Assembly (NCBI GenBank): GCA_026214975.1
Contig: JAOBSW010000475.1
Span: forward strand, 62,001 to 126,000
Direction of reading: 5' to 3'
Origin: Gentiana macrophylla
Taxonomy: Eukaryota; Streptophyta; Magnoliopsida; Gentianales; Gentianaceae
Length of the DNA stretch: 64,000 bases
The notes beneath the pieces were generated by a model. It made no database searches and was not told the origin of the DNA. It saw only the letters and a program-made list of their open reading frames with translations. Position numbers and translations under genes: made by a program. Positions 1-11,844 of this stretch are shown here, in pieces (the stretch's first letter is position 1; each line of letters opens with the position of its first letter).

Positions 1-466
1 TTTTAATTAATTGTTTGATATTAATTAGAAACTAATTACGGTAAAAACCGAGGATCAAGGGTTTTGTCAATCGTCGAGGTTGAGTGATGGATACTCGGTG
101 AATCCCACTCTGTGAAAGTATAGGGAGTAAAATCCTGAAACCTCGTGGTTAAGGTGTTGGATTCTCTGTGAATTCCACTTTACCTAGACGAGATTTCGTT
201 TTTGCCCGTAGTGTCTACATGAAAGTTTGATGTTTAAGGATTGGATAATCACGGGCAAGCATGGTTCGAAAATGGTCAAACCATGGATGGGTGGTCAACT
301 GAGCCACGGCTTGATCGACTTAACCCTCCACGTTTGGCGTTTGCACGGTGGTCTGGCAAGGCTGAGCCATCCGACGAGCCACTGCGGCTCAACGAAGCTC
401 CCCTAGGCTTGACCCGTACGACGGCCACATATGTTCCAACGAATAGGTTGGTGGGCTAGCCCACAT
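1..466. mobile_element. Interior of outer LTR element E, left of the C insertion
   Basis: This stretch is continuous with 35825 onward once element C is removed, because C is flanked by the same five bases (CACAT) at 462-466 and 35820-35824. It therefore belongs to the same non-coding retrotransposon interior that ends at the LTR at 38450. A short open frame at 241-459 starts with TTG, matches nothing I recognise, and is not called as a gene. The 5' end of this element lies outside the window. Confidence 0.55.
462..466. repeat. Target-site duplication of element C (left copy)
   Basis: The five bases CACAT directly precede the TGTTGG start of the C LTR. The same five bases occur at 35820-35824, directly after the other end of C. 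A perfect 5-bp duplication is what a copia integrase leaves and fixes the outer limits of C. Confidence 0.85.
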
Positions 467-501
467 TGTTGGTCCCTTGAAAAGGCTTTAGTTAAGTTTA
501 G
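467..501 (-). repeat. Terminal 35 bp of the C 3' LTR, cut off by element A
   Basis: These bases match the terminus of the intact C LTR at 34198-34232, starting TGTTGGTCCCTTGAAAAGG. The match stops at the element A insertion point and resumes after A near 21206. TTTAG at 497-501 is the target duplication of A; the right copy, 21201-21205, reads ATTAG (one mismatch). Confidence 0.85.
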
Positions 502-2234
502 TGTTGGTCCCTTGGAAAGGCTAACACAATTTTAGAGGGGGGGGGTGAATAAACTTGTCACCAAAAACTTTTCCTGATCTGGAAGTACCCCAGGAACTGA
601 GTTTTTTCCAAACTCAAACTGATGCTCATCTCAGTTTTGTTCATGTCCCTTAACTTGTGCGGAGTTCAGTTAACTCAACTGAGTATAAGTCAATACTGAC
701 TTATATTTAGTCTGGTTAATTGGCAGCGGATAAATTATAGCCTTTAACAACTAGTTAACTTAGTTTCAGAGTGAAAACCAGATACATATAACTATAATAA
801 AGTAAATGAATGCGTAAAGTAAATAAACAAGAATTATAGAGGTTCCAGGTGGTGTAATACTATACGTCCTCTCTTCCCCTGTGATGCGGAGGAAAATTCC
901 ACTAGAACTTCTTTGAGATGGCCCGGTTACAAAGAGTCCTAAACCGATAGTCCTTGACTAATATCTAGCTTCACTATCTAAACACTTGTAGAACAGGTGG
1001 GATTGCTGCTCTCCAACTGTTTGAAACACTGGTCCTTGGAGGGTAGAATTGCCTCTTCACCAGCTCATCACAACCACAGTCTTTCCCGATCGTGATTGAA
1101 CTATCCTTCACACCTTCTTGGTGTTTCTGATCTAAACCTTTGATAAAATCAAAGTGAGACTTGAATCAATAACTATGATTCAATTGTGATTAGAGCTTTT
1201 CTTCTGGATAAATAAATTATGCACGGATCTGAGTTTCTTCAAATGATAGATCTTGATTTTTCTTGAATGAGCTTGGACACTTGAAGAATTTCTTGATCTT
1301 GCAATTAAGTGCTCAGCAGGAATTCTTTCTGAAAATGGCTTTCCCCCTTAATTAGATCTTTCTTGACTAGATAGATTCTTTTTAATTCCTCTTGCTCTTT
1401 CTCACCACACCCTTTTTTGATGTTGTAGAGGTAGTCTATTTGTAGGGGTTCATTCAACGTTCATCCTGCTTGAATCTTTTAACGGCTATATTTTGTGACC
1501 GTTCTGATTTGTCAATAGTTCATCCAATAAAATCGCTTCCTTTATAACGTTCGACTGTACAAACGGTTTAATGACGGCAACATAAAAATGAGGTTCCTTA
1601 TCAGTTTTATGCTGAGTTTATCACTTGTCAGTTTCTTGACTGACTTGGAGCATTAACTGAGATTTTACTCTTCTTCAAATATCAGTACTCCAGTTTTCAT
1701 CTGATTATAATTACCTTAATCAGAGTACACCATAACGAATTATCTTCTAAGAATTCATTGTCCTTATGATTCTTAGGTCATCATACAAGATCCATAAAGT
1801 CAGTCCAGGTCACCACAATCTTGCCTGAAGTCTAACTTTACAGTCTTGACTTGTAATCTTCATAACTGAGTTTGAACCCTCAGTTCTTCAATCTTCAATA
1901 ACTGAGTCTGTGACCCTCAGTTCTTTAGTCTTCATAGATAAGCCAACTGAGTCTGTGTCCCTCAACGAACTTACCTTCTTCAGTTTCTTTGTAAACTCAG
2001 TTTCCTAGTTATCTCAGTTTTCTAGTTTTCTCAGTTCAAAACCTAGAACAATTACAGTGCTTGTCTGATTTAACCTATACAAATATCAGACTCTATTAAA
2101 TCCTATACATTGATATCTAGACAACTTTTTGCTTTGCACTATAACAGCTAGTTATGACACTTCATCAATGGGGTTAAGAACAATAACTGATTAAGTGATG
2201 AATCATCATCAAAACATAAATTTTATTTCCATCA
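502..2234 (-). repeat. 3' LTR of element A
   Basis: A 1733-bp LTR ending TG...CA, homologous along its length to 19481-21200 and, on the opposite strand, to both LTRs of B. Read on the minus strand it starts TGATGGAAATAAAATTTATG and ends GGACCAACA. The TATA position (1436-1445) has decayed to CTACAAATAG. A run of about ten C just before the U5 end is shared with the other LTRs. Several differences from the other LTR copy fall at CAG/CTG sites. Confidence 0.88.
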
Positions 2235-2248
2235 ATTTCCCCTTTTTT
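2235..2248 (-). promoter_or_regulatory. Polypurine tract of element A
   Basis: On the minus strand this reads AAAAAAGGGGAAAT directly before the 3' LTR. It is the plus-strand DNA primer of LTR retrotransposons. B (14897-14910) and C (22864-22877) have nearly the same tract at the same place. Confidence 0.85.
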
Positions 2249-2395
2249 GATGTGTCAATACCCTCCTTAAAAGCAATGCAAAAAGATAAAACACAATACA
2301 GTAAATAACACAATGAACTGAGAAACTGAGAATTTATTGGATAACTGAGTTACAAGATAGAGTAATAATAAAAAGAACTAGAAGATAGTTTCTTT

Positions 2396-4714
2396 TTACT
2401 TGGCAGATAGAGAAAGTTGATTATCATAATTTTTTGCAATAGATCTCATAGCATCATTTGTAGCTGAGCTTTCAATTCCATGGATGCTTGCCCAAATGTT
2501 CCATGATTCAGATAGATTGTGCTTCTTGAAAAATTTGTTTTTGAAAAGAACTGCGAAAGTGAAGACAGTTGCCCTTAATCTTTCATTGGTGGCTGTTCTC
2601 AGTAGATTTTTAACAAATTCAGGTTCAGCCTTTTAAATTTTCTATGATTGTTTATCTATGATACCATCTGCTTCCCATTTCTTCAGTTTATTCCAATAAT
2701 GCATGAGCACCTTCTGTATGTGTAGGAACGATTCTAGAGATTCTTCTCTTGATACTCCTTCCCTTTCTGGTAAGTTTCTAAATAAACTGTATAGTCGAGA
2801 ATCCAAACAAACTCTCTTGTCAGTCGGTTCTGAGTATTTAACAATCAGCTCCATTTCTTCATCAGTGAAATCTCTTCTTGCTTTCTTCAGTTCATTCAAT
2901 TTTTCATCAACATTTGTAAGGACTTGTGGCATCTCAGCTGCATGGACTTTTAAGATATCCAAACTTTCCCCCTTATTGACATCATCTTTATGAATCAGGC
3001 TCTTGATGTAAGCGTTCAATGTTTGTTGAGTTGATGCCAAAATGGTTTGAGCCACAACTGAGTCCTTCATCCTGTTCCATTAAGATCATTCTATCTACTA
3101 GATTGTTAAGAATAATTTCCCATCTATCTTGAGTTTCATCTCTTCTTGTATCATGCTCGATGGTTGTTTTCCGAAGCTCAAGCAGGGTGTTCTGACAGTT
3201 ATCATTGACGATATCCATTTTCTTTTCAAGATTGCTTCTTTCATCTTTGTTGGCTTCTAAGGCATGTAGAACCTTTCCAAATAAGCTGTTATCGTCTTTC
3301 AGAATTCTGATTATCTTATTATGATAAAACTTAATGAGATCAACCTGAGTTGGTAAATCTTTTGAGCTTCCTGCTTGTTGTTCTTTTCCTTTGTTTGTCA
3401 CAGCCTCTGTTGGTTTAGCTTGCTTTAGAGGTGAGAGAACAACTTGCTTCAGTTTTTCTCTGTATTCAACCGATTGTCTTCTTTCTTCAGATTGTTTCTT
3501 AGCTTCTTCCAAGCTTGATGGGTCAATGACTTTTGCAGGTGACAGATGTACATTGAATTCATCATCTGACTCTTCTCCAGGCATGTTTGGCACAGTTCTT
3601 GCTATTTCAAGTGTAGACTTGTCAGTGGGAGATTGGTAACCTCCTTCTTGTTCTTTATCTTGCTGTGTTTCAGATATACTTTCATAACTTGAACTTCCAC
3701 TGCTTTCACCAGAACTACTAGAATCATCATCAGTGTTATGTTCTGTTGCAGTTTCCTTTTCTTGTAGAGAGGCAAGAATCCCTTTTTGCAAGTTGGGATC
3801 TTCCTGAAAATCATCATCATCATCATCGTTCTTTTTGGAACTTCCACCAAGCGTGGTTTCGCTTCCAATAATCAAGTTTACGATCGTGCATACCTTTGAT
3901 TTAAGAACTCATCGGTATTGATTATCTCTGATAGATTTGTAATGTCATATAAATCAAATACCCATTTCTCGATAATTTCCATTTCTGCCTGTTGACTTCT
4001 TTGATTGGCAATGGAACTGAGTTTCCAAATTCGATATCTGCTCAATCGCTCATAATCAGCTGTCATTAGTTCTCCATGATCAGTTGTGGATTTAAATGGT
4101 GTGAGAGTGTCCTCTGATTCTCTTGTCATCTCTTGTTCTTCTTCTAGAATAGAGTCTTCAATTTGCATGGGATCATCAGTTCTTGCAACATCATCAGTCT
4201 GCATAAGATCGGTTCTGCTGGTTCCTCTCTCAGCAGTGTCTGGGACGACTGATGTCTCTTTTTCAATAATAGAAACTGAGATTATCGGCTCAGTTTCCAA
4301 AACTTTCTCACTTACAAGTTCTTCAGCAACTTGTTTTTCACTATGTTCAAGTTCCAATTCAGTAACATGAACTTCATTCATTGTATGCTCAGTGGGTTCT
4401 TCTTCGATTTGCTCATCCAAGTGAATAACCTTGGTTGATTCTTTTTCTGCTTCAGCCTCTTTTTCCTCAGGGTGAGGCGCTGAAAATTCTTTTATTGTTT
4501 CTTTGTGTTCCAATCTGGGGGCAGATTCTTGAGAAGTAGACTTGGATCTTGAAAGCAACATGAGCATATTCAGCGTTGTTTCGTCAATCAGTCTTTCATC
4601 ACTGTCAGATTCTTCATCAACATGCTAAGTTCTCAGGGTCTGTTCCCCCTGAGTTTCAGCTTCCTTCTGTATGACAGTTTCAACAACTTGTTCTTTGTTG
4701 AAAACTTCAGTTTC
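2396..4714 (-). pseudogene. Element A ORF3, distal part (after the B insertion)
   Basis: This continues the ORF3 that starts at 17689. Open pieces are 3878-4567, 2988-3875 and 2642-3070, joined by one-base frameshifts near 3876 and 3060, then a piece to the TAA at 2396-2398 after a stop at 2642. The protein is acidic and Ser/Glu/Asp-rich in its middle, with a poly-Asp run near the start of the second piece, then likely coiled coil. The end aligns by eye with B and C: a block with KYSEPTDKRV and EESLESFL, then a Trp-rich stretch with LSESWNIW. I see no signal peptide or membrane segment. Function unknown; it occupies the envelope position but lacks envelope features. Confidence 0.75.
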
Positions 4715-6451
4715 TGTTGGAAATAAAATTTATGTTTTGATGATAATTCATCTTATTTGTTTAAAGTATTATCTGAACCTCAATGATGAAGTGCTGAAGC
4801 CAGCTATTATAGTGAAAAGCTGAAAGATGTCTAGAACTGAATGTATAGGTTTTACTAGAGTCTGATATTTGTATAAGTTACATCAGACAAGCACTGTAAT
4901 AATTAGTGCGTCGTAAAACTGAAAAACTGGGAGTCATCTAGAAAACTGGAAATCACTAAGACAGAAACTGACTCAGAATACACCACCATCAAAATGAAGA
5001 AGATAAGTTCGCTGAGAGTTACAGACTCCGTTGGCTTATCTACGAAGACCGAAGAACTGAGGGTCACAGACTCAGTTATTGAAGATTGAAGAACTGAGGG
5101 TTCAAACTCAGTTATGAAGACCAAGTCGAGACTGTAAAGTTAGACTTCAGGCAAGATTGTGGTAACGTGGACTGACTTTATGGATCATGTATAAAGACCT
5201 AAGAATCATAAGGACAATGAATTCTTAGATGATAATGAGTCATGGTGTACTCTGATTAAGTCAATTATAATCAGATGAAAACTGGAGTACTGATATTTGA
5301 AAAAGAGTAAAATCTCAGTTAACGCTCCAAGTCAGTAAGGAAACAGACAAACAATAAACTCAGTATAAAAGCGATAAGAAACCGAGTTTTATAAGTCAAC
5401 CATCCAACAAAGCGATAATGCGATCGAGCGTTATAAAGGAAGCAAATTCATTGGATGAGTTACTGACACAGCAGAACGGTCAGAAGATATAGCCGTTACA
5501 AAAGAGACGTTGATACAATTCGAATTGAAGTCAGATGAACGTTGGACCTCACACTATAAATAGAAGACTTTTTACCCAAGATAAAAATAACGAATTAACA
5601 AGAATTATCAAGCAAGTCTGTGCATTAGTCATCTTATTCGAATTACTATCATCTCAGCGCTATAACAAGATCATATCTAGAAATTCTTCAAGTGTTCAAG
5701 CTACACAGATTTTGTCAATAATCATACACTTTGAAGAACCACAAACAAGAATCAATTTATTGATTCTCAGCCCAACTTTGATTCTACATCAAAGGTTTTA
5801 GACTGTGAAGCAAACCGGGAAGGTTTCGCCAAGGACAGTTGTGACAAGCAGTCGGGTAGACTGTGTTTGTGGTGGTAGCTGGTGAAGAGGCAATTCAACC
5901 CTCCAAGGATCAGTGTTCAAGCAATTGAAGAACAGCAATTCTACCTGTTCTACAACTGTTTAGATAGTGATGCTAGGGATTAGCCAAGGACTATTGTTTA
6001 GGTATTTTTGTAACAGTTCACCTCAAGAAGTTCTAGTGGAATTTTCCTCCGCACCACAAGGGAAGAGAGGACGTACATGATTACACCTCCTGGAACCTCT
6101 ATAACACTTGTCTTATTTACTTTACGCACTTACTCATTTATTCAGCATTTACTTACAGCATTTTGATAATTGATTTTTATACACATCACAGTTCACAAAC
6201 TGACATTCATCGGAATTCAGTTTACTACACTCAGTTTTCACAGAGAATAACAAGATCAAGAAAAAGGCTAGAACTTAATCCGCTGCCGGTTGACTCAGTT
6301 TCAAGCTTAAGTCAGTTTGACTTAAACTCAGCTTAGTTAGCTTAACTCCACACAAGTTTAACTGAACATTAATTTGTTTTAAATCCAGTTTTAGGGACAA
6401 GTTTATTCACCCCCCCTCTAAACTTGTGTTAGCCTTTCCAAGGACCAATAA
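4715..6451 (+). repeat. 5' LTR of element B
   Basis: A 1737-bp LTR starting TGTTGGAAATAAAATTTATG and ending GGACCAATA (a CA end is expected), directly followed by the tRNA primer site. It matches 14911-16642 almost base for base outside a zone of about 700 bp where CAG motifs differ. It carries a TATA box and, near its end, a C-run followed by TCTAAAC. Confidence 0.92.
5554..5563 (+). promoter_or_regulatory. TATA box of the element B LTR
   Basis: CTATAAATAG lies mid-LTR, repeated at 15744-15753 in the 3' LTR. The A LTR has the same sequence on the minus strand at 20406-20415, and the C LTR has it at 22034-22043. Its conservation in all three elements supports it as the core promoter, with transcription starting a few tens of bases downstream. 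Confidence 0.7.
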
Positions 6452-6452
6452 T

Positions 6453-6468
6453 TGGTATTAGAGCAGTG
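6453..6468 (+). promoter_or_regulatory. Primer binding site of element B (initiator-Met tRNA)
   Basis: TTGGTATTAGAGCAG follows the LTR. It differs by one base from TGGTATCAGAGC, the complement of the 3' end of plant initiator-Met tRNA, the usual copia primer. Confidence 0.85.
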
Positions 6469-6567
6469 TTTCTTTGATAAAATATCAATTGATCTGCATC
6501 TCCTCTAGTTGCTCTCATTTGAAAGCTCAGTTTCAGTTTTTAAACAATCAATTTTCACTCACTCACT

Positions 6568-8752
6568 ATGGATAACAATCAATATGCAAGACAGATGCTT
6601 ATGTGCAACATGGACAGATTTGACGAATATAAACGTCGTATGCAGGCCTTTCCAGCAGCTACTCATGATGAAATGATAGATGTACTCACTGATGGACCAA
6701 TTCAGATTACTCACATGCAAACTGAAGATGAGAGACAAATTCGAGTTCTAAAGCCCAAATCCGAGTGGACCAGTGATGATCACAAGCGAAACAATCTCAA
6801 CAATGTTGATATGGATTTTATTCTTAGAACTCTTGACAGTAACATATACTTGAAGGTGAAAGAATGTACAACTGCCAAGGAAATGTGGGACAAACTACAA
6901 CTTGTTTGTGAAAGAACAGATTCAATTGAGGAAAACAAGATCTCTGTTGCAAAACAAAAGTTTGAAAATTTCAAGATGAAATATAGAGAAACTATTGACC
7001 AGATGGAAACAAGATTCAGTGCTATCATGGATGAATTAGCTCTACTCAAGATTGAATATTCTAAGAAAGTTATCAACACAAGAATCTTGAAGGCATTACC
7101 AATGTGCTGGAAGATGAAGGTCACTGCTATGGAAAATCTAGAAGACTTGACATAGAGGACTCATTCAAAATCTTCTCAGATCTGAAAGCTTATGAATTCA
7201 GTGAAGATTTTACAAGTACAGCTGCAATAATCAAAGCTCTGGAAGAACTGAAAACCACAGTACTTGCAGCAGCATCAAATGACATTCAAGAAAACTCATC
7301 TAGCCATCTTCATGAATTGGATGAAATGGAAGAACAAATGGCTCTAATGATGAACAGAATTCGAAGAATGAAGAGTGGACATCTAGTCACTCAGAAGTTT
7401 ATCAAAAGTACTCCTGAGAAAAGAAAAGACGATGAATATCTCTGTTTCAACTGCAAGAAACCTGGACATTACAAAGCTGAATGTCCAGAACTAACCAAGA
7501 AGACGCCACCAAGAAGAGTTGGTAGAAGAGCACTCCTTGCTGGAGATGAATCAGATTATGAAGCTGGTACTGAAAGACTATCAGATGACACAACTTTAAT
7601 GGCACACATGGAAGATGCAAATGAGGTATGCGAATCTAACTCTAAATATTCCTCAGCTCAGATTTCCATGCAAAATGCATGTTCTTCGACCACTGACTCC
7701 AATCCAAAAAACCAAGAATTAGAAGAAACACTTGATGAATTGATGAATCAGCTAGTAACTATTCAAGATGGTTATGAATCAATTAAAGCTGAGAAGGAAA
7801 GTGTAATTCTTGAAGTTGAAAGATTGAAATCTGAATTAAAAATGTTGAAACTGACTAGAACTGATAAAGAAAAGATTCGAAGATCGCCTCATCAGTATCA
7901 ACAAAGAAGAATCGAATCATTTGCTCAATCAAGTTCGATTACCGGATTCAAATCTGGAAAACCATATGGAGACAAAACTGGTTTAGGATTTGATACACAT
8001 CAATCTTCTAAGGATGGAATCAACAAAGCTGTCAAACCTAGTACCAAAACTGGTATCAAGTTTGTAGCTGAGTAACTTCCACAAACTGAGAAAATTGTTG
8101 AACCAGTAAAGCCAGTATCACATAGGACAAATCAGTTTTCCAAGAAAACAACCAGATCTACCTATAAAAGGAAACCAAATGGTAAATCGGCTGTATCTCA
8201 AGAAAACCAAACTGGGAAATCAACTACCAGGTCCACAAAAACCAATCAAGTCAAGAACCAGAAAAATCACAGTCAAAGTAAATCCAAGAATGTCAATCAT
8301 TCAAGGATTCACACATTCGGGGGGAAAGGAAGACTATATCCCACTAATGATGATTGGAATGTTACTGCATCTATTGATAAAACTGATAATAACAATCATT
8401 CCAGACAGAAAACCTATCAAAGGTTTCAGTCCAAGACTCAGCAGAGGACTAATCTCGGTTCTCGGCAAAGTCCCGATACCAAGGTCGATTGAGACCTCGA
8501 TGATGAATGAATGACGGTTATGATTCTAGCTTTAATAATAGAAAGCAACATGGAAATAAGTTTCAGTCAAAAGACCTGAGAGATCATATAAATAAGACAC
8601 AGTCCAAACATAGATACTATGGGTGTGTGGCTTACATTTATGAAAACAAGTGCAACAATATCTGAAGAATCCCAAAAGGATATATTCCCAGAGTTGTACT
8701 GACAACTGACCCCCATGGACCCAAACTGAATTGGGTACCAAAAAACTTCTAA
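6568..8752 (+). pseudogene. gag: Element B gag (capsid, zinc knuckle, C-terminal coiled coil)
   Basis: Gag would form the cytoplasmic particle that packages element RNA. The ATG at 6568 begins a capsid region with Sirevirus-type motifs (residues TAKEMWDKL, then FKMKYRETIDQMETRFS). A one-base frameshift near 7150 moves reading to the frame that runs to 8073. A CX2CX4HX4C zinc knuckle lies at 7443-7484, followed by an acidic linker and a heptad-like coiled coil around 7720-7850. After a stop at 8073 coding continues, with a further frame change, through a YPTNDDWN motif (near 8340) to LNWVPK and a TAA at 8750-8752. That ending is shared with A and C and is probably the natural gag stop. C has two zinc knuckles, B one. 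Confidence 0.85.
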
Positions 8753-8759
8753 ATTATTG

Positions 8760-9124
8760 CAGGATATATGGTACTTTGACAGTGGTTGCTCTAGACACAT
8801 GACAAAGAGTAAAGACTGTCTCAATAATTTTATTGCAAAGGATGGACCAAAGGTTAATTTTGGAAGTAAAGACAAACTGGATACACGAGAGGTTATGGCA
8901 CCTTAATCGAGAATGGACTTACAATGAAGAATGTATCTTATGTAGAAGGACTACACTACAATCTACTCAAAGACTGCACCAGTCAATTTTGTGATATGGG
9001 ATACAAAGTTACTTTTGACAAAGAATTATGCGTTGTCGTTAGCGAATCAGCTTATCAAGTTGTCCTAGCCGGAAGAAGAAAAGAAAATATGTATGTAGTA
9101 GATTGGACAACAGCCGTTCTTTGA
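8760..9124 (+). pseudogene. Element B protease
   Basis: An aspartic protease that would process the polyprotein. The active-site block reads WYFDSGCSRHMT from 8769, with the catalytic D-S-G present. Its frame is shifted +1 relative to the end of gag. Frame breaks follow near 8885-8925, then an open piece at 8924-9124 carries YVEGLHYNLL and ends in MYVVDW, the link into the pre-integrase region. Element C has the same order of motifs. Inactive as it stands. Confidence 0.8.
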
Positions 9125-10020
9125 AACACATTTGCTTGTGCATACAAAATCGTAAATCGATTGGCTATGGCACAAGAAACGAGTCATCTTAATTTTGATG
9201 ACATGAACACATTTGTTAAGAAGCAATTAGTCATTGGACTACCAGAAATATCATATAAGAAGGACAGCTTATGTGATGCTTGTCAACAAGGAAAGCAAAC
9301 AAAAGCAAGCTTCAAGACCAAATCTCAGCATTCAACAACCAGACATCTAGAATTGCTACACATGGATTTATTTGGACCTATTACACCAATTAGTATCAGT
9401 GGAAAGAAGTATACATTGGTGGTAGTAGATGATTTTTCAAGGTACACTTGGGTAATCTTTTTAACCAAGAAAAGTGAAACCAAGCAAAGACTTACAGAAC
9501 TACTCAAGAGACTTCAAAATCAGAAAGGAGTTTCAGTTGTGAAGATAAGATCAGATAAAGGAACGGAATTCCTCAACAGTGTGATTATTGAATATTGTGA
9601 AGAAAATGGTGTTTTACACCAACTTGCTGGGAGGACTATGATCTGTGAAGCTAAACTACTTGAAAGATATTGGGCAGAAGCAGTTAACACAGCTTGTTAC
9701 ACACAGAACAGAGCTCTCATGAACAAAAGACATTAGAAGACTCCTTATGAAATTTGGAATGGAAGAAAACCAAATGTTTCATACTTTCATGCTTTGGAAG
9801 CAAATATTTCATACACAATAATGGAAAAGATCAACTTCATGTTTTTCAGCCCAAGGCTGATGAAGGAATATTTCTAGGATATTCAAGTGTCAGCAAATCC
9901 TTTAGGGTACTAAATAAAAGGACACTAAAGCATGAAGAATCAATACATGTAGTATTTGATGAACCTAACTTCCCTAGTGAGGCAACTAAAGACCGACAAG
10001 AACCAGTTTCTCAGTCTTAA
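9125..10020 (+). pseudogene. Element B integrase, catalytic Glu segment deleted
   Basis: The integrase would insert the cDNA into the host genome. The zinc-binding part is seen as SHLNFDDM through CDACQQGK, with the first His region altered compared with C. The core has the first catalytic Asp in HMDLFGP and the second in SDKGTEF. At about 9627-9630 the sequence jumps from GVLHQLA to GRTMICEA; element C has 21 more residues here, including NGVAER with the third catalytic Glu. The loss is in frame (63 nt), so the frame stays open while activity must be lost. A stop at 9734-9736 interrupts the C-terminal region, which continues to 10020. Confidence 0.85.
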
Positions 10021-10029
10021 TTACATGTC

Positions 10030-11322
10030 ATGCCAGAACCAGTTTCAGTTGACATTTTAAGACTACAAATTTCAGAATGTTCAGATCAAGATCAGTCTCA
10101 GTTTCCAACTACCCATCAAGCCACACCTGAACATGTTGCTGATCCAACTGAAGAAATTCAAGAACCAGTCGAACAAGATATAAATCCTTTGATACAAACA
10201 ACCATATATCAATGGATGAGAGATCACCCTAAAGAACAAGTAATTGGTGATACTCAAACTGGCGTTCGAACAAGACATCAATTAGATGCGATGATAGCGT
10301 GTTTTCTATCGCAATCAGAACCTAAAGAAATTGAAGAAGCTTTGAAAGATCCAGACTGGATATTAGCTATGCAAGAAGAACTCAATGAATTCGAGAGAAA
10401 TCAAGTATGGGAATTGGTAGATAGACCAGTTCATGTCAATATCATTGGAACCAAATGGGTTTTCAGAAATAAACTTGATAAAGATGGGAATATCATCAGA
10501 AACAAAGCTAGACTTGTAGCTAAAGGATACTCTCAAGCTGAAGGCATAGACTTTGATGAAACCTATGCACCAGTTGCAAGATTAGAAGCAATCAGATTAT
10601 TTCTTGCCTTTGCAGCTCATAAGAAATTCAAGGTTTATCAGATGGATGTTAAAAGCGCATTTCTGAATGGAATTCTTGAAGAAGAAGTATACGTTCAACA
10701 ACCATCTGGATTCAAAATCAAAGATCAAGCAGATAAAGTTTTCAAGCTAAGGAAAGCTATTTATGGACTTAAACATGCACCAAGAGCTTGGTACGAAACT
10801 CTATCTCAGTTTCTAGTGGATAATGGATTTATCAAAGGAACAATTGACAAAACTTTATTCAGGATGAAGAATGGAGAAGATACTCTACTTGTTCAAATTT
10901 ATGTTGATGATATCATTTTCGGATCAGAAAATGAACAGCTTTGTGATAAGTTTGCAAGTTTGATGAAAAGCAAATTTCAGATAACTATGATGGGAGAATT
11001 GAATTACTTCCTTGGTTTACAAGTTAAACAGTTAGATGATGGAATTTTCATTCACCAAACAAAGTATACAAGAGAACTTATCAGAAAGTTTGGTATGGAA
11101 AAATCTACTGGAATCTATAAACCAATAGGGTCCAACATCAGGCTAGACGAAGACAAAGAAGGCAAAGATGTTGATCAAACACTCTACAGAAGGATGATTG
11201 GAAGCTTACTCTATCTTACAGCAAGTAGACCAGACATATCTTTTACTGTCGGTGTATGTGCAAGATTTCAGTCCAAACCAAAAGAAAGTCATCTCACAGT
11301 CGTGAAAAGGGCATTGAAATAA
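10030..11322 (+). pseudogene. Element B reverse transcriptase (best-preserved pol segment)
   Basis: A 430-codon open stretch. An acidic/Gln-rich linker comes first, then the copia-type reverse transcriptase: [49 protein letters not shown] (catalytic Asp at residue 206 of this stretch) and the YVDD box at residues 291-294. The catalytic residues are all present. It ends with a TAA at 11320 that is in frame with the RNase H that follows, so it is a nonsense change rather than a natural stop. In an active element it would be part of one pol polyprotein. Confidence 0.88.
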
Positions 11323-11844
11323 TTGAAAGACACAGATGGAGTTGGAATATGGTATTCAAAAGAAGGAGAATTCAAGCTGATCTCTTATTCAGACTCAGAT
11401 TATGCTGGATGCAAAGTGGACAGAAAAAGCACATCAGGCACATGTCAGTTATTAGGAAATAGACTTGTTTCATGGTTTAGCAAGAAGCAAAACTCAATTT
11501 CAACTTCAACAGCTGAAGCAGAGTATATAGCAGCTGGAAGTTGTTGTGCTTAAGTTTTATGGATCAGACAAAAATTAAGAGATTATGGGATAGAAGAAGG
11601 AACAATTCCCATAATGTGTGATAACACAAGTGCAATTGCAATCACTGATAATCCAGTGTTACACTCAAGGACAAAACACATTGATGTGCATCATCACTTC
11701 ATAAGAGATCATGCAGAGAAAAAGGATATAACAGTTCTTTATGTACCTACTTAAGATCAGTTGGCAGACATCTTTACAAAGCCATTGGACAAAGAAAGAT
11801 TTGCAAAATTAAGAACTGAGTTGGGAATAATCAAAATCAGTTAA
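11323..11844 (+). pseudogene. Element B RNase H
   Basis: It would degrade the RNA strand during reverse transcription. It is in frame with the reverse transcriptase: YSDSDYAGCKVDRKST, STAEAEYIA and MCDNTSAIAI supply the acidic active-site residues. The copia C-terminal block HFIRDH...DIFTKPLD is present. In-frame stops lie near 11551 and 11752, before the natural end of pol (TAA at 11842-11844, after GIIKIS). Confidence 0.87.

Noticed and set aside
241..459. 72-codon open frame left of element C
   Set aside because: It starts with TTG, has no recognisable motif and lies in the non-coding interior of element E; GC-richer composition alone explains the open frame.
2703..4370. Plus-strand open frames opposite ORF3 of element A
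   Set aside because: They are Ser-rich reverse-strand shadows of the acidic ORF3 and have no motif.
5535..5801. Plus-strand frame inside the B LTR (also at 15725-15970)
   Set aside because: It lies within the LTR around the TATA and leader and shows no recognisable protein.
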